From Parcubacteria group bacterium CG11_big_fil_rev_8_21_14_0_20_39_22 (GTDB lineage: Bacteria > Patescibacteriota > Minisyncoccia > Phycocordibacterales > GCA-002787175): DNA of 12,977 bases. The stretch spans positions 1 through 12,977 of the forward strand of contig PCWC01000074.1 in assembly GCA_002787175.1 (NCBI GenBank). The letters are read 5' to 3'. Below the pieces are notes generated by a model. The model had not been told where the DNA came from. It worked only from the letters and a program-made list of their open reading frames with translations, and made no database searches. Within the stretch, counting starts at the first letter, position 1. Each line of letters starts with the position of its first letter. Shown piece by piece: positions 5,654 to 12,501 of the stretch. A program made the translations under genes and the position numbers.

Positions 5654-5721
5654 CCGGACTTGGACTCGAACCAAGATACTCGCCTCCAGAGGGCGATGTC
5701 CTACCATTAGACGATCCGGCA
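5651..5721 (-). tRNA. tRNA-Gln (anticodon CUG)
   Basis: A 71-nt minus-strand gene folds into a full cloverleaf. The acceptor stem pairs TGCCGGA with TCCGGCA, with discriminator G. The D-stem is GTC/GAC. The anticodon stem is TCGCC/GGCGA with loop CTCTGGA, giving anticodon CTG. The T-arm is CTTGG, loop TTCGAGT, CCAAG. CCA is not encoded; the sequence after the discriminator is CAAC. It reads glutamine CAG codons. The 3' end is shared with the direct repeat and is duplicated at 5456-5473, marking this gene as a likely integration target. Confidence 0.95.
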
Positions 5722-5730
5722 AGTATTAGT

Positions 5731-5759
5731 ATATTAGTATCTATTGATAGATTTGACAA
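5731..5759 (-). promoter_or_regulatory. Promoter of tRNA-Gln
   Basis: On the minus strand: TTGTCA (complement at 5754-5759), a 17-nt spacer and TAATAT (complement at 5731-5736), 9 nt before the tRNA 5' end. The -35 overlaps a plus-strand TTGACA at 5753-5758, so two divergent promoters share it. Confidence 0.75.
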
Positions 5760-5780
5760 ATAATCCATACCTGATACTAT
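5753..5780 (+). promoter_or_regulatory. Divergent plus-strand promoter for a small RNA or leader
   Basis: TTGACA (5753-5758), a 16-nt spacer and TACTAT (5775-5780) with a TGA extension just before it (TGnTACTAT). Initiation is expected near 5787. Nothing protein-like starts directly downstream; a strong terminator follows at 5871. Confidence 0.55.
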
Positions 5781-5786
5781 CTTTGT

Positions 5787-5910
5787 AGCTACTTCTTTAT
5801 TCGCTTTTTTCTTTTTTCCGCGCCGAAAGGCAATGGAGACGCAAGTGCAGAAATGCACCTCATCGAAAAAGGGCGTCGACGAACTTGTTCGTCGACGCCC
5901 TGATTTTTTT
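5787..5910 (+). ncRNA. Candidate small structured RNA or attenuator leader
   Basis: Between the plus-strand promoter and a strong terminator lies about 125 nt with RNA-like structure. There are two GNRA-loop hairpins, GCC-GAAA-GGC (5822-5831) and GTGCA-GAAA-TGCAC (5845-5858). The second is flanked by ATGGAG/CTCAT pairing with a bulge reading ACGCAA. A 13-bp terminator hairpin ends the unit. The 76-residue gene starts 95 nt later, so this could be an attenuating leader or riboswitch for it, or an independent sRNA. GACGCAAG next to a GNRA hairpin faintly recalls the c-di-GMP-I riboswitch core, but the GGGCAAACC part is absent, so I do not assign it. Confidence 0.4.
5871..5910 (+). terminator. 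Strong intrinsic terminator
   Basis: Perfect 13-bp stem, GGGCGTCGACGAA (5871-5883) and TTCGTCGACGCCC (5888-5900), with loop CTTG, followed by TGATTTTTTT. The A-run on the other side means it may work in both directions. Confidence 0.85.
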
Positions 5911-6005
5911 ATTGAAAATTCAGAAATACTGTTGAACATTATATATTTTATCTGATAAGATTACCTTCAGACGTCAAACCCAAAAAAACAAAGGAAACCA
6001 AACCT

Positions 6006-6236
6006 ATGTATACACAAGAATTACAGGAAATTACGGTCGGATCCAGAATCCGTTTCGGTGAGAAAGTTCATATATACCTTCGAGAAACCGTCGGAGTAGT
6101 ACCCGATGGAACAATGACAGTGGAAAATGTACAGGGAAGCAGGTTTACCGTAATTGGTAAAGACCTTGACGGTAAAAGCATATCTTTTGCATTCATCAAG
6201 GGATCCGTGCTTCACGAAGAATGTGCAGTTCAATAA
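6006..6236 (+). CDS. Hypothetical protein, 76 residues
   Basis: Not recognised. The 76-residue product has no membrane segment, signal peptide or catalytic motif. It reads as a small all-beta protein: alternating hydrophobic strands such as ITVGSRIRFG, VHIYLRETVGVV, GTMTVENVQGSRFTVIG and ISFAFIKGSVLHEECAV, with glycines at turns, much like a barrel or SH3-like fold. AAGGA at 5991-5995 lies 10 nt before the ATG. This is one of the few Shine-Dalgarno-like sites in the window, so this mRNA has a leader. Upstream sits the terminator at 5871-5910, which may attenuate it; downstream a perfect palindrome at 6254-6283 ends the transcript. A minus-strand open frame over the same bases looks less protein-like. 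Confidence 0.65.
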   Translation: MYTQELQEITVGSRIRFGEKVHIYLRETVGVVPDGTMTVENVQGSRFTVIGKDLDGKSISFAFIKGSVLHEECAVQ

Positions 6237-6253
6237 AATCGCTCTTTGTCTTC

Positions 6254-6283
6254 AAAATGTCGACACGTACGTGTCGACATTTT
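6254..6283. terminator. Bidirectional palindromic terminator
   Basis: A perfect 30-nt palindrome with arms AAAATGTCGACAC (6254-6266) and GTGTCGACATTTT (6271-6283) around GTAC. It lies between the convergent ends of the 76-residue gene and pyrG, with T-runs for both directions. Confidence 0.8.
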
Positions 6284-6318
6284 CACGTCAACAATGTATT
6301 TGCAACTATTTTCTTGAT

Positions 6319-7980
6319 TTATTTTGAGTTACGGCGATTTATCGATGATTTTACAAACTCACTAAACAAAGGATGAGGAGAAAGTGGCCTGGCTGTAAAT
6401 TCAGGATGAAATTGAACTCCGACAAAAAATGGATGGACCGAGCGTGGCAATTCAGCAATTTCGCAAAGCCGACCATTTGGTGAAGTTCCAGAAAATACAA
6501 GTCCTGCTTTTTCAAGAACTTCAACATACTCAGGATTAACCTCGTAACGATGTCTGTGACGTTCGATTACAGTTTCACCTTTGTAAGCACTACGAGCAAT
6601 CGTGCCCTTCTTTAAGACGCAAGGGTATTCACCGAGGCGCATAGTACCGCCGTATTCTTTTTTGGCAAGCTTTTCTTTTTGCTCAGGTAAAATATCTATA
6701 ATCAAATTTTCAGCATTAGGATCTACTTCAGATGTTGTTGCACCACTTATCCTGGCTTTGTTCCTGGCATATTCTATTACCGCAAGTTGCATTCCATAGC
6801 AAATTCCAAAGTACGGAATATTATGCTCGCGAGCATATTTTATAACCTCAATCTTACCTTCTATTCCGGTAGTACCAAACCCACCAGGAACCAAAATCCC
6901 ATCATAATCATCAAATCTCTTTAGAGCAGATTCTTTGTCTTTATTTTCAAAATCGACAGAACTTACATAATCTATAACAGGCTTTACCCCATATTTGTAA
7001 GCAGAGAACTTTATAGCTTCAAGTACAGAAATATAAACATCAGATAGTACGAAATCTCCCGAATTAAAGTATTTACCCACAACAGCAATCTTAACTTCAC
7101 CCTTGGTGTTTTTTGATCGCTTTACAAACGATCTCCAAGCTGCCATCTCGGCTTTGCCTTTTTTTGGTTTTGTTCCAAGGACATCACAAAGTATTTCTCC
7201 CAATTCATCACGTTCAAAATTTAGCGGAACATCATAAATACTCTCAACATCGGGAGCGGATATGACGTGGTCTGATTTAACATTACAAAAAGTTGCGATT
7301 TTCTCCTTGCGTTTTTTATCAAGAGCCACATCGCTTCGAGCAATTATTATATCCGCCTGGACACCCACACTATTGAGCGAACGAGAAGCGTATTGAGTCG
7401 GTTTAGTCTTCATCTCACCAACTTTCGACGGTATAGGCAGATAACTTACCATCACAAAAGCAACATCGCCTGGATATTTACTCTTCATCATACGACCCGC
7501 TTCGAGGAATATTACGTTTTGGTATTCCCCTATCGTGCCTCCTATCTCCACTATGGTTATATCAGCGTCGGCGCTCTGTGCCGACCTCTCAATACGTCTT
7601 ATGACTTCCTTAGGGATATCGGGGACAACCTCGACATTTTTACCTTTGTACTCAAGATTTCTTTCTTTGCGAATAACTTCAAGATAAACGCTTCCGGTAG
7701 TCATATAATTGACCCCTTCGAGAGTTTCATTTAGAAACCTCTCATAATTACCCATGTCCTGATCTGTCTCATAGCCATCACGAAGAACAAATACTTCACC
7801 ATGCTCGGTAGGATTCATAGTTCCAGCATCGACATTTATATAGGGGTCTATTTTAAGTGCGGTCACTTTAAAACCCTTGCCCACAAGCACGGTCCCGATA
7901 GACGAGGAAGCCACACCCTTGCCGACTCCCGACATCACACCACCTACTACAAAAATATACTTACGATTTTTCTTAGCCAT
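6319..7980 (-). CDS. pyrG: CTP synthase
   Basis: A 553-residue, full-length enzyme that makes CTP from UTP, ATP and glutamine, the last step of pyrimidine nucleotide synthesis. The N-terminal amidoligase domain (about 1-270) opens with the P-loop in YIFVVGGVMSGVGKG and contains KIDPYINVDAGTMNP and EIGGTIGE. The C-terminal class-I glutaminase domain (about 295-553) has the oxyanion-loop region LVPGGFGTTGIEGK, nucleophile Cys394 in FGICYGMQ and the His525/Glu527 pair in QFHPEF. The nucleophile motif has Tyr where Leu is usual (GICLGMQ), which should be tolerated. The gene is on the same strand as ftsEX but about 200 nt downstream, past a hairpin, so it is probably a separate unit. The start fits the conserved N-terminus. 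Confidence 0.98.
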   Translation of the reverse strand: MAKKNRKYIFVVGGVMSGVGKGVASSSIGTVLVGKGFKVTALKIDPYINVDAGTMNPTEHGEVFVLRDGYETDQDMGNYERFLNETLEGVNYMTTGSVYLEVIRKERNLEYKGKNVEVVPDIPKEVIRRIERSAQSADADITIVEIGGTIGEYQNVIFLEAGRMMKSKYPGDVAFVMVSYLPIPSKVGEMKTKPTQYASRSLNSVGVQADIIIARSDVALDKKRKEKIATFCNVKSDHVISAPDVESIYDVPLNFERDELGEILCDVLGTKPKKGKAEMAAWRSFVKRSKNTKGEVKIAVVGKYFNSGDFVLSDVYISVLEAIKFSAYKYGVKPVIDYVSSVDFENKDKESALKRFDDYDGILVPGGFGTTGIEGKIEVIKYAREHNIPYFGICYGMQLAVIEYARNKARISGATTSEVDPNAENLIIDILPEQKEKLAKKEYGGTMRLGEYPCVLKKGTIARSAYKGETVIERHRHRYEVNPEYVEVLEKAGLVFSGTSPNGRLCEIAELPRSVHPFFVGVQFHPEFTARPLSPHPLFSEFVKSSINRRNSK

Positions 7981-8004
7981 TAAATCAATCTATATAATCC
8001 TTAC

Positions 8005-8010
8005 ATTATA
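8005..8010 (-). promoter_or_regulatory. Possible pyrG -10 element
   Basis: On the minus strand a perfect TATAAT (complement at 8005-8010) lies 24 nt before the pyrG ATG, with AAGGA between them. The nearest -35-like TTGAGA is only 14 nt upstream, so the promoter is incomplete by consensus. Confidence 0.4.
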
Positions 8011-8102
8011 ATTCCCATCTTAATTCTCAATTTTACAATTATAAATTCTCAATAAATTATTTACGTGCGAAATTTATCAATATTAGATATTCAATAAAAC
8101 TT

Positions 8103-8147
8103 ATTCGTCCTATCCCCGCAGCAGAGCTGACGGGGTATCCTACGAAT
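8103..8147 (-). terminator. Two-tier hairpin after ftsX
   Basis: The outer stem is ATTCGT (8103-8108) with ACGAAT (8142-8147). A symmetric CCT/CCT internal loop follows, then the inner stem CCCCG (8114-8118) with CGGGG (8131-8135) and AGC/GCT near the tip. It lies 42 nt beyond the ftsX stop and is followed on that strand by AATAAGTTTTATT. The likely role is end of the ftsEX transcript; the T-run is weak, so another structured role is possible. Confidence 0.5.
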
Positions 8148-8189
8148 GAAAATTGAAATTTGATAATTGAAAATTAATTTAAGTTCTGC

Positions 8190-9137
8190 TTAAATTTTCA
8201 GGTATCTCCTAACGGCAAGCCAACTTGAAATCGCCCCCAACACCACACCCGATCCGACCACAATCAGAAATATCTCTCCGAAGTTGTTTATATAATATTC
8301 GAATAAAGTCAGTTTGCCGACACTGTCGGTAAGAAAAAGAGGAAGTGGATAAAATAACGGTCCAAACCAGTAAGTAAGAGGGTAAAATATTATAATACTT
8401 ATAATACCTGCAATGACCCCGTAAAGTACACCCACAATAACAAAAGGCCCTCGTATGTAACGATTACTTGCTCCGACAAGTCTCATAACAGATATTTCTT
8501 CTCTGGAGATGTATATCGATAGTCGAACAGTATTAAAAACAACTACAATCGATATTATGACCAAGATAGCCGTTTTGGCAAAATTAGATACCTTTGAGGA
8601 TTCGATGATATTGGTAAGTCGGTCAATAGCGGTTTTATTTTGCAAATAATTGACCTCATCAATCGCCGCACCTCCATCTTCTCCCGACGCTTTTTTGTCA
8701 CTTAGAAAATTTGCAATACTTTCATATTGTGAAGGCTCCTTGGTTTTTACATTCAAAACTGCACTCAAAGGATTTTCTGATAACTCTTCAAGTGCCTGTA
8801 GGGTAAGGATATCGTCTTTGTGTCTCTCCTTAAAATTTTCAAGTGCCTGTTCGCGTGAAATGTATTCTACATTTGAAACCTCAGGAAACGACTCGAGCTG
8901 GTCTTTAAGTGAAAGAACCTCTTCCTCAGAGGCATCAGTGTTGAAATACACGTTCACATCGACTTTATCTCGAAGCTCTGAGAGAGAAGCATCGAGAAGA
9001 ACATTGTTGAAAAACAACGACCCGACTACAAAAAGCGTCACAGTCATAACCATAACCGAAGCGAGAGATACGAAACCGTTACGCCAAAAATTTATAAATC
9101 CCGATCTTATGACTCTTTTTGTATTAGTCCAAAACAT
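8190..9137 (-). CDS. ftsX: Cell-division protein FtsX
   Basis: A 315-residue integral membrane protein, partner of the FtsE ATPase; FtsEX transmits ATP hydrolysis across the membrane to activate peptidoglycan hydrolases at the septum. The topology is typical: a cytoplasmic start, TM1 at about 22-44 (FVSLASVMVMTVTLFVVGSL), a large extracellular domain (about 45-185) rich in charged helices, then TM2 (about 190-212), TM3 (about 232-256) and TM4 (about 290-312). The conserved cytoplasmic loop REEISVMRLVGAS and the downstream GPFVIVGVLYGVIAG block are clear family marks. It begins 9 nt after the ftsE stop with no Shine-Dalgarno sequence, which suggests translational coupling. Confidence 0.96.
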   Translation of the reverse strand: MFWTNTKRVIRSGFINFWRNGFVSLASVMVMTVTLFVVGSLFFNNVLLDASLSELRDKVDVNVYFNTDASEEEVLSLKDQLESFPEVSNVEYISREQALENFKERHKDDILTLQALEELSENPLSAVLNVKTKEPSQYESIANFLSDKKASGEDGGAAIDEVNYLQNKTAIDRLTNIIESSKVSNFAKTAILVIISIVVVFNTVRLSIYISREEISVMRLVGASNRYIRGPFVIVGVLYGVIAGIISIIIFYPLTYWFGPLFYPLPLFLTDSVGKLTLFEYYINNFGEIFLIVVGSGVVLGAISSWLAVRRYLKI

Positions 9138-9146
9138 ATTTTAAAA

Positions 9147-9827
9147 TTAAAGCATATATTTACCTTCCTTGTCATCACGAATAATTTTACCCTTTTCAAT
9201 TGTCATAACTCGCCGTTTAAGTGAGTCGATTACGCCTTTGTTGTGCGTAGTGAGTATAACAGTGGTTCCAAGATCGTTTATCTTCTTCAATATCTGAATA
9301 ATTTCATAAGTATTAATTGGATCAAGATTTCCCGTCGGTTCGTCGGCTATTATTATATCAGGCTGGTTAACTATGGCACGAGCAATGGCTATACGTTGCT
9401 TTTCTCCACCCGACAGCTCGTGAGGAAAATTCCACATCTTATCCCCCAAATCGACAAGATCGAGAACGTGAGGCACATCGGCTTCGATATCCTCATCGCT
9501 TCGACCCGCCGCCTCCATAGCAAAAGCTATATTCTCAAAAGCGGTTAAATGTGGCAAAAGTCGAAAATCCTGAAATATGGTCCCTATACGCCTTCTGATA
9601 TCGAGAATCTCTTGTCTTCGCAGATTATGAACATCGACTGATTCAAAAAAAACTTGTCCGGCAGTCGGACGTTGTTCGGCAAGCATCATTTTTATAAGAG
9701 TCGTTTTACCTGCACCGGAATGTCCAACGATGGATACAAATTCATTGGGTTCGATTGAAAACGATACGTCCTGAAGCGCAATCGAATTATCATCGTATAT
9801 TTTAGAAACATTATCAAAATAAATCAT
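9147..9827 (-). CDS. ftsE: Cell-division ATP-binding protein FtsE
   Basis: A 226-residue ABC ATPase that works with FtsX. All motifs are present: Walker A GHSGAGKTT (35-43), Q-loop Gln86 in IFQDFRLLP, signature LSGGEKQR (138-145), Walker B IIIADEP (158-164) and the switch His195 in LTTHNK. MIYFDNVSKIYDDNSIALQDVSF is a typical FtsE start, so the ATG at 9827 was chosen. The in-frame ATG at 9869 would add 14 residues encoded by a hairpin-forming leader (GGAGG and CCTCC near 9851-9866). It is likely cotranscribed with ftsX. It is separated from prfB by about 210 nt that includes a hairpin, so prfB transcripts probably end before it. Confidence 0.97.
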   Translation of the reverse strand: MIYFDNVSKIYDDNSIALQDVSFSIEPNEFVSIVGHSGAGKTTLIKMMLAEQRPTAGQVFFESVDVHNLRRQEILDIRRRIGTIFQDFRLLPHLTAFENIAFAMEAAGRSDEDIEADVPHVLDLVDLGDKMWNFPHELSGGEKQRIAIARAIVNQPDIIIADEPTGNLDPINTYEIIQILKKINDLGTTVILTTHNKGVIDSLKRRVMTIEKGKIIRDDKEGKYML

Positions 9828-9970
9828 AAAAGTAGCTTTTAGTTTTCTACGGAGGCAAAGCCCTCCCAAAGAAAGCTGTTAGCTTTTAGGGTCGATCAAA
9901 TTACCAACAATCTAAACCCGACAACTATCCCTCTCTTCCTTAACACCTATCCATCTATCTCTTTCCTAAC

Positions 9971-10004
9971 AGCCCGCCTGCTCCCGACCATCGGAGGGAG
10001 GGCT
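9971..10004 (-). terminator. GC-rich hairpin downstream of prfB
   Basis: AGCCC (9971-9975) pairs with GGGCT (10000-10004), and CTCC (9981-9984) with GGAG (9993-9996), making an imperfect G/C-rich hairpin 37 nt past the prfB stop. No T-run follows on the minus strand, so termination would be inefficient or of another kind. Confidence 0.4.
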
Positions 10005-10040
10005 GACAGACTAAAACCTAACCCTAACGACTATTCTATT

Positions 10041-10937
10041 CTACAGCTTTTTCTCTTCTTCTACAAATGCATCTATATCTCCTTGCAGTACAGAATCCAC
10101 ATCACTAGTCTCCACTTCGGTTCGATGATCTTTTACCATCTTATAAGGATGAAACACGTACGAACGTATTTGATTACCCCATTCGACTGATGTTGTTTTT
10201 GAAATATAGTGCCCTTTTTCTTCCTTTATTTTATCCTCTTCAATCGCCTTGTGAATTTTACCCTTAAGTAGACTTAGGGCTTTTTCTTTGTTTTGTGCCT
10301 GACTACGTTCTGAATCAATATGTACAGATATATTAGTAGGCGTGTGCACTATCCTGACAGCAGTTTCCCTTTTGTTTACGTTTTGGCCACCAGGACCGCT
10401 TGATTTTGTGTAAGATATGTCAAGATCCTTATCATCGAGTTTTATGGCTCCCATATCTTCAAATACGGGCACAACTTCGACAAGTGAAAAAGATGTATGC
10501 CTTTGCTTACGAGCATTAAACGGTGATATACGCACCAATCTATGCACCCCAGATTCATTTCTTAAATCTCCGTAAGATCCTTTTCCTACAATTTCAAAAG
10601 TGACGTTGCGATAACCTCCATGCTCATTTTGATTTTCGTGTAAAAGCAAAGTTTGCCAGCCACGTTTTTCTGAGTATCTGCGATACATTGAAAAAAGTAT
10701 AGCTGAAAAATCTTCACTGTCATCACCACCTGCACCAGAGAATATTGTTATAACAGCATTACCTCGATCATATTTTTCTTTGCCACCAAGTGCTGATTTC
10801 AAATCCTGGTACTCTTTGACTTTTAATTGCGCTTTTTCTTTATCATTCCAAAAATCAGGAGCGTTCATTTGCTTCTCTATTTCTGTAATTTTTGTCTCAA
10901 TTTCCTTCTTTTCTGTATCTTTTGACGCATTATGCAT
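10041..10937 (-). CDS. prfB: Peptide chain release factor 2, short form
   Basis: A 298-residue class-I release factor that ends translation at UAA and UGA. The stop-reading tripeptide SPF is at 138-140 (RISPFNARKQRHTSF), and the peptidyl-hydrolysis motif GGQ at 183-185 in SSGPGGQNVNKRETAVRI. Typical RF2 is about 365 residues. Here the N-terminal domain is shortened: the MNAPDFWND helix leads via a brief linker straight into VITIFSGAGGDDSEDF, losing about 60 residues of the helical domain. No in-frame UGA frameshift site is visible. Start: an upstream in-frame ATG-like extension to 11129 runs through an intrinsic terminator and a promoter and is not homologous, so the ATG at 10937 was chosen; it lies 7 nt past TGTTATAAT, implying a leaderless mRNA. 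RF2 presence argues that UGA is a stop. Confidence 0.95.
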   Translation of the reverse strand: MHNASKDTEKKEIETKITEIEKQMNAPDFWNDKEKAQLKVKEYQDLKSALGGKEKYDRGNAVITIFSGAGGDDSEDFSAILFSMYRRYSEKRGWQTLLLHENQNEHGGYRNVTFEIVGKGSYGDLRNESGVHRLVRISPFNARKQRHTSFSLVEVVPVFEDMGAIKLDDKDLDISYTKSSGPGGQNVNKRETAVRIVHTPTNISVHIDSERSQAQNKEKALSLLKGKIHKAIEEDKIKEEKGHYISKTTSVEWGNQIRSYVFHPYKMVKDHRTEVETSDVDSVLQGDIDAFVEEEKKL

Positions 10938-10944
10938 ATTCAGA

Positions 10945-10953
10945 ATTATAACA
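10945..10953 (-). promoter_or_regulatory. Extended -10 promoter of prfB
   Basis: TGTTATAAT on the minus strand, with the hexamer complement at 10945-10950 and the TGn extension beside it. It lies 7 nt before the chosen ATG and after the upstream terminator, so prfB has its own start of transcription. Confidence 0.6.
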
Positions 10954-10977
10954 GAGTGGTACAAATACGAAAACAAG

Positions 10978-11006
10978 AAAAACCGCAAGCTCAGCTTGCG
11001 GTTTTT
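10978..11006 (-). terminator. Intrinsic terminator of the ncRNA
   Basis: Perfect 13-bp arms, AAAAACCGCAAGC (10978-10990) and GCTTGCGGTTTTT (10994-11006), around TCA. The T-run works on the minus strand to end the ncRNA 41 nt before prfB, and the structure is symmetric enough to act both ways. Confidence 0.85.
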
Positions 11007-11245
11007 AAAATATTGCCGGTTCTTAAACTTTATTGCAGTTAACAACCTCTCTAAACTCCATCTGTTTAGATAAGAACCGGCAAATTGAAGAGGGAGAGAT
11101 GCCCTCGCGGACACACATGGGGAACACAACCATTCATTTTAACTCAAGGACTCTCTCCCAAATTTATTTAAAAGATCAAGTGCCGTTTAGGGCGTGTGAG
11201 ACTTTTGGTACTGAAAAGAGACCAACCGAAACCTAAACGACACTA
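10978..11245 (-). ncRNA. Candidate structured ncRNA between galU and prfB
   Basis: A stretch of about 268 nt bounded by a near-consensus promoter and a perfect terminator, with no convincing protein. From the 5' end: a 13-bp helix with one G-U pair (arms 11232-11244 and 11179-11191) with a 40-nt loop; a domain closed by GGGAGAGA/TCTCTCCC (11152-11159 and 11092-11099); a perfect 13-bp helix closing 11013-11083 (TTGCCGGTTCTTA/TAAGAACCGGCAA) that holds an inner TCTAAAC/GTTTAGA hairpin; then the terminator. I looked for hallmarks of tmRNA, RNase P, SRP and 6S RNA and found none that fit. A short internal ORF beginning MNGCVP exists but is unremarkable. It may be a lineage-specific housekeeping RNA. 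Confidence 0.65.
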
Positions 11246-11251
11246 AAACCA

Positions 11252-11279
11252 ATTATAGCAACTGATTTTACTCTGTCAA
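11252..11279 (-). promoter_or_regulatory. Near-consensus promoter of the ncRNA
   Basis: On the minus strand: perfect TTGACA (complement at 11274-11279), a 16-nt spacer and perfect TATAAT (complement at 11252-11257). This is the best promoter in the window, just past the galU stop, and it points to abundant transcription. Confidence 0.8.
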
Positions 11280-11297
11280 TAAAAATTTCAGATTCGA

Positions 11298-12188
11298 TTA
11301 TCCCATAGATTGTTCCCTGATAAAATCATCAAGCGCGTCTTTCATATCGTCTCTTTTCTGAGCAAAAGCTATCGCAGTCTGCAAATATCGCAAAGGATCA
11401 CCTGTGGTAAGCCACTTACCGTCAATCGGCACAGCCGAAACTGTTTTCCCCGACAGGGCAAGGGCATTTAATATGTCGATAACCCACAACTCATCATCTT
11501 TTCCTGTCTGCAATTTCTCCGCCTCTCTGAGAACCGGATCAGTAAGCACGAAACGTCCGAATTGTGCCATATTGGAAGGAGCTTCACTTTTAGGGACTTT
11601 TTCAACTCCCTTAGCAATTGCATACGGTGTAGTTGGATTTTCCTTGTATAAAACAGTTCCGTATCTTTCCACCTCATCGTCCGAGACTTCCTGAACAGCT
11701 AAAACAGCATCGGGTAAATGTTTGTCGTAGAAATCAATAATTTGCTTCGTAACAGGTTTGTCCGCAAGAGTCATATCATCTCCAAACATATATACGAAGG
11801 GCTCGCCTTTTGGTATATATCCCCTTGCCGAAATCATAGGCGAGGCGTTACCGTAAGGCAAATCCCCTCCCTGTTCGACAAAAGTAAGTCGTGCTTTTTC
11901 TGAAAGCTCTTTGACACTCCTTAATCGCTCTCTTTTGCGGTCATCGAGAGGTACCGCAGTATCAAACTCTCTACCACTGAAATGTCTCTCTATTATGCCG
12001 CCCGATGACCGGACGACAATAATCACGTTTGTAATTCCAGAAGCCACCGCCTCTTCAACCAAGTACTGGATTATCGGCCGATCGATAATCGGGAGCATCT
12101 CTTTTGGTATCACTTTAGTTGCCGGCAAAAACCTGGTTCCGTAACCAGCGGCGGCGATAACTGCGGTTGTTATTGAAGTGTTTTTCAT
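11298..12188 (-). CDS. galU: UTP--glucose-1-phosphate uridylyltransferase
   Basis: A 296-residue GT-A-fold nucleotidyltransferase that makes UDP-glucose from UTP and glucose-1-phosphate, feeding cell-surface glycan synthesis. The N-terminus has the nucleotide-binding block AAGYGTRFLPATKVIPKEML, then PIIQYLVEEAVASGI. FVYMFGDDM near residue 138 is the metal-binding region, and the sugar-binding area includes RYGTVLYKENP and NMAQFGRFVL. WVIDILNAL and KWLTTGDPLRYLQTA close the typical GalU core; the length matches bacterial GalU. A -10-like TAGATA (complement at 12195-12200) is 6 nt before the ATG. Related thymidylyltransferases are the main alternative, but the GalU-type motifs fit better. The ncRNA promoter starts soon after the stop. 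Confidence 0.95.
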   Translation of the reverse strand: MKNTSITTAVIAAAGYGTRFLPATKVIPKEMLPIIDRPIIQYLVEEAVASGITNVIIVVRSSGGIIERHFSGREFDTAVPLDDRKRERLRSVKELSEKARLTFVEQGGDLPYGNASPMISARGYIPKGEPFVYMFGDDMTLADKPVTKQIIDFYDKHLPDAVLAVQEVSDDEVERYGTVLYKENPTTPYAIAKGVEKVPKSEAPSNMAQFGRFVLTDPVLREAEKLQTGKDDELWVIDILNALALSGKTVSAVPIDGKWLTTGDPLRYLQTAIAFAQKRDDMKDALDDFIREQSMG

Positions 12189-12262
12189 AAACTTTATCTA
12201 AATGAGCACCTTTACGATACCGATAGAACCTATCTTATCAAAAATTCATAAGTAACTCCAGA

Positions 12263-12328
12263 GTGCCTCGCGCGTGCTACGCACGCCTGTGTAGTACACA
12301 GTTTCTCTAAAGGAAAAAAGCGAGGCAC
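12263..12328. other. Cloverleaf-like structured element
   Basis: The outer 9-bp stem GTGCCTCGC (12263-12271) and GCGAGGCAC (12320-12328) encloses two perfect hairpins side by side: GCGTGC-TAC-GCACGC (12272-12286) and CTGTGT-AGT-ACACAG (12287-12301). An 18-nt A-rich strand follows. Nested compensating stems are unlikely by chance. It could be a small RNA domain, a cruciform repeat or a terminator. It lies upstream of galU and downstream of the zinc-finger gene, both on the minus strand. Confidence 0.5.
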
Positions 12329-12501
12329 GCAATCCAAATACAAAATGGACTCGGTTTTGCGAAACTATTTTACAGGAGGAAAGGGTTCAAAAAAACCGAG
12401 ACTAATGTTTTTGAAATTCGGTGGGGTTCGGGTTTCCGGCCCGCTGGGTGCGATAGGAATGCAGAGCGGATTTTTGATTTTTTTTGACAACTAATAAATT
12501 A
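12329..12501. other. Intergenic, weak structure, no gene seen
   Basis: No convincing gene. CTCGGTTTT (12350-12358) and AAAACCGAG (12392-12400) form a long-range stem that could end the minus-strand zinc-finger transcript. The AGGAGG at 12374-12379 is too far from any ATG to be a ribosome site. A 29-codon plus-strand open frame from 12404 has no support. Confidence 0.4.

Noticed and set aside
5820..5870. c-di-GMP-I riboswitch
   Set aside because: Only a GACGCAAG-like segment and GNRA loops agree; the other conserved core strand is absent.
5493..5939. 148-codon minus-strand open frame
   Set aside because: It runs across the repeat, the whole tRNA-Gln gene and a strong terminator, so it cannot be a normal coding region.
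8650..9144. 164-codon plus-strand open frame opposite ftsX
   Set aside because: Shadow of ftsX, with a Ser/Thr-rich translation typical of antisense frames.
11012..11245. tmRNA, RNase P or SRP RNA identity for the galU-prfB ncRNA
   Set aside because: No tRNA-like ends or tag peptide, no RNase P P4 core sequences, no SRP GGAAG/AGCAG motif. Left unassigned.
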